Source of the DNA: Actinomycetota bacterium
GTDB taxonomy: Bacteria; Actinomycetota; Thermoleophilia; Gaiellales; F1-60-MAGs149
Reading direction: 5' to 3'
NCBI GenBank assembly: GCA_947481755.1
Contig: CANKHS010000055.1
Span: 1 to 7,800 of the forward strand
Length of the DNA stretch: 7,800 nucleotides
Part shown: positions 1-4,690 of the stretch, piece by piece
How the letters are laid out: every line of letters begins with the position of its first letter
Position numbering within the stretch: position 1 is the stretch's first letter
Program-made: the position numbers and the translations under genes
The notes under the pieces: generated by a model
The model's input: only the letters and a program-made list of their open reading frames with translations
Databases searched by the model: none
What the model was told of the DNA's origin: nothing

Positions 1-582
1 AACGGGTTCGTCGACGACGAGGAACGCGCGGCGATCGCCAACCAGGTCGGCAATGCGATCGAGTGCGCCGGCCCGAACGATCCCCGAATCGCGGCACGCA
101 ATCGCTGCCACTGCAGGCGGAGCGGCTGCGTCGATGATGACATCTGCCGCCGTGTCGTAGAGCCCCTCGCGCTGGTACTGGAGATCGGAGAAGCGATGGT
201 GATTGACGGCGAGCGGTCGACTCTCAGCGCCACCGTCTGCCTCGACGCGCGCCCACAACACCTCGGAGGGCGCGTCGAGCCACAGTACCCGCGCATGCTC
301 AGCAAGCAGTCGCCGCGTACCTGGTCGGGTCAGCGCACCACCACCGGGCGCGATCACACCAGCGGTATTCGCGGTGATCAACTCACTCAGAATCGATTCC
401 TCGAGCTCGCGAAAGGCCTCCTCGCCATCGGCAAAGAGATCCGGAATCGAGCGCGACGTGCGCCGTTCGATTTCGCGATCGACGTCGATAAAGTCAACGC
501 CCTTGAGCGCGGCAAGTTCGGTACCGACCGTCGTCTTGCCCGCGCCCATGAAGCCGACGAGGACGTCGGGGCGCGCGCTCAC
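1..582 (-). CDS. aroK: Shikimate kinase, apparently fused to 3-dehydroquinate synthase (partial, runs off left edge)
   Basis: This enzyme phosphorylates shikimate with ATP to shikimate 3-phosphate, the fifth step of the shikimate pathway, in the cytoplasm. Visible are the Walker A loop GFMGAGKT (residues 10-17), the Asp pair in FIDVD (D33, D35), R58, the shikimate-binding GGG (80-82), the lid arginine in SRPLA (R122) and a C-terminal R138 followed by LY. A lone shikimate kinase ends near residue 165-175. Here no stop occurs and the frame is open to the window edge (194 residues seen). The last 30 or so residues (SGIVRAGALDRI, then RRAFLVVDEPV) resemble the first strand and helix of 3-dehydroquinate synthase (AroB). 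I therefore read it as a bifunctional AroKB protein. The start is GTG at 582, which overlaps the aroC stop as GTGA and suggests coupled translation. The kinase domain is secure. The fusion rests on about 40 residues. Confidence 0.93.
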   Translation of the reverse strand, partial: MSARPDVLVGFMGAGKTTVGTELAALKGVDFIDVDREIERRTSRSIPDLFADGEEAFRELEESILSELITANTAGVIAPGGGALTRPGTRRLLAEHARVLWLDAPSEVLWARVEADGGAESRPLAVNHHRFSDLQYQREGLYDTAADVIIDAAAPPAVAAIACRDSGIVRAGALDRIADLVGDRRAFLVVDEPV

Positions 583-1772
583 GGGGCCGCCGGCGACCAG
601 GGGATGCGCGACAGGTAGTGCTGGTGGGCGGCCACAAGGTCGCCGATCGCGTCGCCACCAAACTTCTCCTTGGCGGCACGCGCCAACTCGAACGCGATCA
701 CTGCCTCGGCGACTACGGCCGCCGCCCAGATCGCCGTCGTATCCGATCGCTCGACCAAGGCCTCGGCCGGCTCGTGCGTGTCAAGCGTCGCAGTCTTGAG
801 TGGCTTCATCAGCGTCGGGAGCGGCTTCATTGCGATGCGCACGATGACGGGCTCGCCGTTCGTCATGCCGCCCTCGAGCCCACCGGCCCGATTGGTGTCG
901 CGGCGATAGCCGTTGTCGTAGTGGAGTTCGTCGTGGACCTTGCTGCCGGGCAAGGTCGCGTTCTCCCAGCCCTCGCCGATCTCGACGGCCTTCATGGCCT
1001 GGATCGAAAGGGCCGCGCCAGCGATGCGAGCATCGAGCCGAAGTTCCTCGGAGGCGTACGAACCGAGCCCGGGCGGGCAACCGAAGGCGCGCACCTCGAT
1101 GATGCCACCGAGCGTGTCCTGATCCTTCTTGGCCTGCTCGATCTCGGCCACCATCTTGGCGTCGGTGTCGGCGTCAATGCAGCCAACCTGACGGCCGCTG
1201 AGGACGTCGAAATCCTTGGCGGTCAGTGCCGCGTTCGGCGCCGTGGCAACCGAGCCCACGCGCACCACGTGCCCGTGGACGCTAATCCCGATCGCGTCGA
1301 GCAGGTCCTTGCACATCGCGCCGACGGCGACGCGCGCCGACGTCTCGCGGGCCGAGGCTCGCTCGAGCACGTCGCGGACATCAGGGAGCTCGTACTTCAT
1401 CACGCCCGATAGGTCGGCGTGGCCGGGGCGCGGCACGACGACGGTGCGCGTGCGGCGCGCCGCAACCTCGGCGAGCTCCTCGTCCGTCACCGCCCAGGCG
1501 CTTTGAGCAGCACCCCAGTTGGCGTGATCGCGGTTCTCGACGATCAGGCTGACGGGGCCGCCGATTGTACGACCGTGGCGCATGCCACCGAGGATTGTGG
1601 CCTCGTCCGTTTCGATCGACTGACGCGGCGAACGGCCATACCCGGCCTGACGGCGAGCCAGATCGCGCTGCAGGCGTTCGCGATCGACATGGATGCCTGC
1701 GGGCAGGCCACTCAGAATCGCGACGATGCCGGGGCCATGCGACTGACCAGAGGTGACGAAGGAGAGCGTCAT
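579..1772 (-). CDS. aroC: Chorismate synthase
   Basis: Chorismate synthase converts 5-enolpyruvylshikimate 3-phosphate to chorismate with reduced FMN, the last shikimate-pathway step, in the cytoplasm. From the ATG at 1772 the protein has 397 residues, normal for the family. It begins MTLSFVTSGQSHGP, carrying the conserved first SHG histidine. Further signatures follow in order: GYGRSPRQ, GGPVSLIVENRDH, RPGHADLSG, ERASARETSARVAVGA, FGCPPGLGS, NRAGGLEGGMTNG, KPLPTL and ERSD. The frame is open upstream to a GTG at 1859. Those 29 extra residues are Arg-rich, have no family counterpart and would run into the iron-box promoter, so I use 1772. No Shine-Dalgarno sequence is visible. A TACCCT hexamer ends 10 nt before the ATG, so the message may have a very short leader. 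The gene overlaps aroK by 4 nt and is divergent from the FTR1 gene. Confidence 0.96.
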   Translation of the reverse strand: MTLSFVTSGQSHGPGIVAILSGLPAGIHVDRERLQRDLARRQAGYGRSPRQSIETDEATILGGMRHGRTIGGPVSLIVENRDHANWGAAQSAWAVTDEELAEVAARRTRTVVVPRPGHADLSGVMKYELPDVRDVLERASARETSARVAVGAMCKDLLDAIGISVHGHVVRVGSVATAPNAALTAKDFDVLSGRQVGCIDADTDAKMVAEIEQAKKDQDTLGGIIEVRAFGCPPGLGSYASEELRLDARIAGAALSIQAMKAVEIGEGWENATLPGSKVHDELHYDNGYRRDTNRAGGLEGGMTNGEPVIVRIAMKPLPTLMKPLKTATLDTHEPAEALVERSDTTAIWAAAVVAEAVIAFELARAAKEKFGGDAIGDLVAAHQHYLSRIPWSPAAP

Positions 1773-1782
1773 TGGTTTGGAT

Positions 1783-1788
1783 AGGGTA
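1783..1788 (-). promoter_or_regulatory. Possible -10 element for aroC
   Basis: On the minus strand TACCCT matches the TANNNT -10 pattern and ends 10 nt before the aroC ATG, which would give a leader of only a few bases. No convincing -35 hexamer lies at 16-18 nt. TANNNT occurs often by chance. Its main support is that aroC is cut off from the upstream row by the iron block and needs its own promoter. Confidence 0.3.
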
Positions 1789-1836
1789 TCGCGGTGTGCC
1801 CGGGTGACACGCCGCACGCGCTCCGAAACACGGCGC

Positions 1837-1866
1837 TTGACAGCACGACTTAGGTACACCTAAGAT
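1837..1866 (+). promoter_or_regulatory. Promoter of the FTR1 unit
   Basis: A perfect TTGACA -35 (1837-1842), an 18-nt spacer and TAAGAT (1861-1866), one base from TATAAT, give a good housekeeping sigma-70-type promoter. The expected transcription start is near 1873, leaving about 53 nt before the first FTR1 ATG. The right arm of a DtxR/IdeR-like palindrome covers most of the -10 element, so a bound repressor would exclude RNA polymerase. Confidence 0.75.
1849..1864 (+). promoter_or_regulatory. DtxR/IdeR-type iron box 1 (operator)
   Basis: CTTAGGTACACCTAAG is a perfect palindrome with 7-bp arms around a 2-bp centre. Its arms, TTAGGT and ACCTAA, match the half-sites of DtxR/IdeR metal-dependent repressors. 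The arm spacing TTAGG-N4-CCTAA is that of the inner overlapping pair in the classic 19-bp box, not the outer N9 pair. It overlaps the -10 element of the FTR1 promoter, which fits repression by Fe(II)-loaded regulator. A manganese-sensing family member cannot be excluded, but the FTR1 gene downstream favours iron. Confidence 0.75.
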
Positions 1867-1880
1867 GCGGGCGTCCGCCT

Positions 1881-1895
1881 CTTAGGTCACCCTAC
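1881..1895 (+). promoter_or_regulatory. DtxR/IdeR-type iron box 2 (imperfect)
   Basis: CTTAGGTCACCCTAC repeats the TTAGG-N4-CCTA layout of box 1 with one mismatch in the last arm position. Its centre lies 32 bp (about three helical turns) downstream of that of box 1, just after the predicted transcription start. Same-face placement of two sites would suit cooperative binding by repressor dimers. Confidence 0.55.
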
Positions 1896-1915
1896 TGATG
1901 TCTGACGATCATCAG
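1895..1915 (+). other. Small inverted repeat in FTR1 leader
   Basis: CTGATG (1895-1900) and CATCAG (1910-1915) can pair across a 9-nt loop in the predicted leader. The 3' arm borders the purine-rich AGAAAGA that would serve the ATG at 1926, so folding could affect that start. It is a short stem and may be chance. Confidence 0.3.
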
Positions 1916-1925
1916 AAAGAACCAC

Positions 1926-3017
1926 ATGCCAAACAAGACGCCACCGATGTCCTGCCCCACAGGACGAACAATGACTTCTCGTCCACGGCGCCGCATGCGG
2001 ACCCTGACGCTCTGGGGTCTTGGTTTACTGTCGTTGGCGGTTGCCGTCTACCTGATCGCCACCGCTGAGACTGGTCCAGTAGATCCGAGCGCCGCTGCGC
2101 GTGGCTCGATGAGCGACGGCACCGTTATCTTCAACGCGTCGATGATCGTCTTCCGCGAGGGGCTCGAAGCGGTTCTCATCCTCGCCGCAATCACCGCGAG
2201 CATGATGGGCGCCAATCGCCACTTGCGCCGCCCCGTCTTTCTTGGCTCGCTCGCAGCTCTTGGTGCGACGGTCCTGACCTGGTTCGTGATGGGCGCGGTC
2301 CTCGACCAGTTCGCCGGCCTAGGCTTACGGCTCGAGGCGATCACCGGCTTCATTGCTGTCGCCGTCCTGCTTGTCGTCATGAACTGGTTCATGCACAACG
2401 TCTACTGGACCGGCTGGATCTCGCAGCAGAACTCACGCAAGAAGCAACTGCTCGCGGGCGCGAGCGGCGGCATTCTGATCGGCATGCTTTTGCTCGGCTT
2501 CACGAGTGTCTTCCGTGAGGGCTTCGAGACCGTCCTATTCCTCCAAAATCTGCGCCTCGTGACGAGCGCCACAGTCGTCCTTGAAGGCGTGGCGATCGGC
2601 TTTGCGTTGACGCTACTCGTCGGAGCGTGCCTTTTCGTCTTCCAGCAGAAGCTGCCCTACAAGCGCATGCTTGTCATTACCGGCATCCTGCTCGGCTTCG
2701 TGTTGATCGTAATGGTCGGTGGCACTGCGGCGACCTTCCAGGAACTCGGCTGGCTGCCGTTGCACCCCATCCTGGTGGACGTTATTCCGGTCTGGATGGG
2801 AACCTGGTTTGAGGTTTACCCGACCGTTGAGACCCTCGGTGCTCAGTTCCTTGCTGCCGCCTTCGTGATCGGCTCGTACTACGCAGCCGAGTACGTGAAG
2901 GTACGTCGCCCGCGTAATCGAGGCGAGGATAGTGCGACTGCTGCGGTTACCGCGCCGATTGCTGACCACGCGGCCGCGCCCGTTACTGAGCACGCAACCT
3001 CGCCCGTGTCTGTCTGA
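1926..3017 (+). CDS. FTR1-family high-affinity iron permease
   Basis: An integral membrane protein of the FTR1/EfeU family, which moves iron across the cytoplasmic membrane. The two family-defining REXXE iron-binding motifs are present: REGLE (residues 77-81, FREGLEAVLIL) and REGFE (197-201, FREGFETVLFL), each inside a hydrophobic helix. An N-terminal hydrophobic segment (about 27-46, after an Arg-rich stretch) precedes about seven further membrane segments. The hydrophilic tail after about 325 carries an octapeptide repeat. At 363 residues it is longer than E. coli EfeU because of the N-terminal segment and tail. The start may be 1926 (longest frame) or 1971 (better ribosome site). An iron-box promoter lies upstream and a small membrane-anchored protein gene follows after 34 nt. 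No EfeO, EfeB, cupredoxin or ferroxidase gene is visible. Direction and metal are from family knowledge, and another divalent metal is possible. Confidence 0.93.
   Translation: MPNKTPPMSCPTGRTMTSRPRRRMRTLTLWGLGLLSLAVAVYLIATAETGPVDPSAAARGSMSDGTVIFNASMIVFREGLEAVLILAAITASMMGANRHLRRPVFLGSLAALGATVLTWFVMGAVLDQFAGLGLRLEAITGFIAVAVLLVVMNWFMHNVYWTGWISQQNSRKKQLLAGASGGILIGMLLLGFTSVFREGFETVLFLQNLRLVTSATVVLEGVAIGFALTLLVGACLFVFQQKLPYKRMLVITGILLGFVLIVMVGGTAATFQELGWLPLHPILVDVIPVWMGTWFEVYPTVETLGAQFLAAAFVIGSYYAAEYVKVRRPRNRGEDSATAAVTAPIADHAAAPVTEHATSPVSV
1961..1964 (+). promoter_or_regulatory. Ribosome binding site candidate favouring an FTR1 start at 1971
   Basis: AGGA stands 6 nt before an in-frame ATG at 1971. 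It is a better Shine-Dalgarno match than the AGAAAGA (1914-1920) preceding the ATG at 1926. Both starts keep the first hydrophobic segment. Confidence 0.4.
2949..3014 (+). repeat. Octapeptide repeat in FTR1 C-terminal tail
   Basis: Residues 342-363 read as TAPIADHA, AAPVTEHA and a final partial TSPVSV. This is two and a half copies of an x-x-P-[IV]-x-[DE]-H-A unit at the extreme C terminus. The DNA copies have diverged, so this is not a recent slippage product. The acid-His pairs could bind metal, but that is speculation. Confidence 0.5.
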
Positions 3018-3051
3018 TTCGAAGACGCTGCGCCTCGGTCATGCTTAGACC

Positions 3052-3519
3052 ATGAGCGCGTGGCAAAACGACGGCGGTACCGAATTTACGCCGCGCCTGA
3101 TCGCCGTGGTCGCAATCGTCGCGATCCTCGCGATCGCCATGGGCTTTGCCTCCGGCATGTACTTTGGACGCTCCTCTGCCCCGGATATCCAGACCTTGAC
3201 CGACCAGGCGCGTTCGACCGCCAAGGCAATCACCGTCGATCTTGCCCCCGCCAAGCCGCTCTACGACAAGGCCGTGCCGGCAGGAACAATCGAGAATGCG
3301 ACGGACTATGCCGACGCACAGGCGCGCATCATCCACGCGCGCGCCAACCTCACGGGGAGCCACACCTCGCTGACGGCACTGGCCCCTGGCACCTACGCCC
3401 GCACTGTTGCCGCCTTCGATGCGTTGGTCGCCGCAGCGGGCAAGCCCGTGACCGCTGCCGTCTTCGATCGCCTGTTCCAGGCGACGCTGGACGAGCTCGC
3501 TGTCCTCAGCGGCTCCTGA
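3052..3519 (+). CDS. Small membrane-anchored protein of unknown function, downstream of FTR1
   Basis: I do not recognise a family. The 155-residue product has a short N terminus, one strong membrane segment (about 16-38, ending in GMYFGRSS) and an extracytoplasmic Ala-rich domain of about 115 residues that looks helical. The domain has no Cys and only two His (in IIHARANL and GSHTS). Residues 43-65 (IQTLTDQARSTAKAITVDLA) look amphipathic. There is no cleavage site typical of an exported protein, so it is probably anchored with the domain outside. The gene starts 34 nt after the FTR1 stop with no promoter or terminator seen between, so cotranscription is likely. An in-frame TAG lies just upstream, so ATG 3052 is the first possible start. 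No clear Shine-Dalgarno site precedes it. An accessory role in iron uptake is guilt by association only. It has no HxxE motif like EfeO. Confidence 0.75.
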   Translation: MSAWQNDGGTEFTPRLIAVVAIVAILAIAMGFASGMYFGRSSAPDIQTLTDQARSTAKAITVDLAPAKPLYDKAVPAGTIENATDYADAQARIIHARANLTGSHTSLTALAPGTYARTVAAFDALVAAAGKPVTAAVFDRLFQATLDELAVLSGS

Positions 3520-3524
3520 GAGCC
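3511..3524 (+). terminator. Weak hairpin at convergent gene ends
   Basis: GGCTC (3511-3515) and GAGCC (3520-3524) form a 5-bp GC-rich stem with a CTGA loop over the stop codon of the small membrane protein gene. There is no T-run on either side. It could end the plus-strand message but is weak evidence. Confidence 0.2.
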
Positions 3525-3528
3525 AGAC

Positions 3529-3828
3529 CTAGAAGAGTCGGTTCTGGTCGTCGTCTGCTGGCGAGGCAGCGCCAGCATTCCGTCCTGCCCAGATCTTCCC
3601 AGCAAAGGCGCGAAGCGCCGCGCTATCCTCCCCAGCCGTCGTGGCTGTCGCACGCAGTTGTGCGATCACGCCGCGCAGAATTCGATCGACGGCCTCATCG
3701 CCCGCCACCGCTCGTGCTCGCGTGACCGAGGCCCGTTTGCCCGCCACGCGCCATGCGGCGTGCTGCGAGGCGACATCGACCTCAAACTCAACATTCCCAC
3801 CTGGGGCGACCTGGCGAATCGGAGCCAT
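3529..3828 (-). CDS. Hypothetical protein with C-terminal clamp-binding-like motif
   Basis: No family recognised. From the ATG at 3828 the product is 99 residues. It has a short strand-like start (NVEFEVDV), a basic central part (WRVAGKRASVTRARAVAG), a helix (DEAVDRILRGVIAQLRATA) and an acidic end closing with DDDQNRLF. The last five residues, QNRLF, fit the QxxLF pattern of bacterial sliding-clamp-binding peptides. The frame is also open up to a TTG at 3951, which would give 140 residues with a Pro-rich N-terminal extension. I prefer the ATG, but no clear ribosome site decides. Codon third positions are GC-rich as in the neighbours, which supports this frame over overlapping antisense frames. 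The gene converges on the small membrane protein gene with 9 nt between them. The 225 nt upstream (3829-4053) hold only the possible extension and an inverted repeat. Confidence 0.5.
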   Translation of the reverse strand: MAPIRQVAPGGNVEFEVDVASQHAAWRVAGKRASVTRARAVAGDEAVDRILRGVIAQLRATATTAGEDSAALRAFAGKIWAGRNAGAASPADDDQNRLF

Positions 3829-4005
3829 GCCGGGGATCGTACGGCTCCCCAAACCTCTGAGCGCCACGCCCGCTGGGGGCGCGACGCTCGAGGTGGGAGG
3901 ATCCGTCTTGCGACGGTTGAGACCAAACGGCCTATGCGGCTCGTCGGGCAACGATATTGAGGGAGGGACCGTTGCTTGATCTCTAGAGTACGCGCAAATT
4001 GTGGC

Positions 4006-4025
4006 GATCTTCTCAACAGAAGATC
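4006..4025 (-). terminator. Inverted repeat, possible terminator after the prepilin peptidase gene or operator
   Basis: Perfect 8-bp arms, GATCTTCT and AGAAGATC, flank a 4-nt loop. The repeat begins 28 nt after the prepilin peptidase stop, a normal place for a terminator of the minus-strand row. However, the minus-strand sequence that follows lacks a T-run, and the stem is not GC-rich. On the plus strand a TTTT follows a few bases later, but no gene reads into it from nearby. It also lies upstream of the hypothetical gene, so a protein-binding palindrome is an equal alternative. Confidence 0.4.
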
Positions 4026-4053
4026 ACGGTTTTGTCACAGTCTCATGGTGCGG

Positions 4054-4686
4054 CTAGAGCACGAATTGGCCGGCGACTCTGCCCGTTACCGCAACGAGTG
4101 CTCCAACAGCGAGAAACGGCACCAGCGGCACAGTCGCACCGCGTCCACGCACCACCAGCATGGGTATCGCGATCAGGACCGCCAAACCAAAGGCAATCAC
4201 GATCGCGACGGGGATCGCTGCTCCGATCACGAGACCAAACATCGCGACCAACTTGACGTCGCCGAAGCCAAAGCCACCGCGCGAGACCATCGCAACACCG
4301 AGTGCCACACCGCCGGCGACCATGCCCACGAGGAGGTGCTGGATGAGCACCTCGGGACGGAACCCGACTAGTACGACGAGCGCACCGACGGCACCGGCCA
4401 CCACCAGCGTGTCAGGCACCACACGCCAGGCGATATCAATCGCGACGGCCGGCAAGAGCACGGCCAAGAGCACCAGTCCCAGTGAGAGCTCTACCTCACT
4501 CGGCGAAACCAGCCCGAGCACCGCGCCGACCACGGCGCCAACTCCGACTAGCAGCCCGGGCCTCGCCGCCTGACTCGTCCATGCCGGCTGCTCGAGGCGC
4601 TCATCGATCCCTTGCGGTAGCCACACCACCAGACGAACAGCCACGACGCCCAACAACCCACCAACCAGTGTCGCGATGGCGACCAC
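4054..4686 (-). CDS. Short A24-family prepilin peptidase (PilD/TadV-like)
   Basis: An integral membrane aspartic protease that cleaves leader peptides of type IV pilin-like proteins. From GTG 4686, 4 nt after the aroE stop, the protein has 210 residues and about six to seven membrane segments. The catalytic aspartates are D84 in AIDIAWRVVPDTL and D143 in GFGFGDVKL, the family's GxGDxK motif. The N-terminal methyltransferase domain of full PilD, with its four-Cys motif, is missing: there is no Cys in the protein. However, GLLGVVAVRLVVWLPQG (residues 10-26) resembles the short helix that opens full-length PilD, so it may be a shrunken version. The frame extends to 4806, but those extra residues overlap aroE and are Arg/Trp-rich, so I reject them. 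No pilin or secretion ATPase gene is in the window. Confidence 0.9.
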   Translation of the reverse strand: MVAIATLVGGLLGVVAVRLVVWLPQGIDERLEQPAWTSQAARPGLLVGVGAVVGAVLGLVSPSEVELSLGLVLLAVLLPAVAIDIAWRVVPDTLVVAGAVGALVVLVGFRPEVLIQHLLVGMVAGGVALGVAMVSRGGFGFGDVKLVAMFGLVIGAAIPVAIVIAFGLAVLIAIPMLVVRGRGATVPLVPFLAVGALVAVTGRVAGQFVL

Positions 4687-4690
4687 GCGC

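Noticed and set aside
203..799. Plus-strand open frame of 198 codons opposite aroK and the end of aroC
   Set aside because: Low-complexity Arg/Ser/Pro protein opposite two solid gene domains; a composition artefact.
618..1412. Long plus-strand open frame opposite aroC (264 codons)
   Set aside because: It is antisense to a clearly conserved chorismate synthase, is rich in Arg, Gly, Leu and Val without motifs, and is expected as a mirror frame in high-GC DNA.
1773..1859. N-terminal extension of aroC up to a GTG at 1859
   Set aside because: The extra 29 residues are Arg-rich and have no family counterpart. The family starts at the M-x-L-x-F-x-T-x-G region, and the extension would cover the opposing promoter.
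3641..3979. Plus-strand open frame of 112 codons opposite the small hypothetical gene
   Set aside because: Its Ala/Ser/Thr/Arg-rich composition lacks structure, whereas the minus-strand frame 3828-3529 reads like a folded protein with an acidic end.
4006..4025. LexA/SOS box reading of the inverted repeat
   Set aside because: The actinobacterial SOS box is CGAAC-N4-GTTCG. The arms here do not match.
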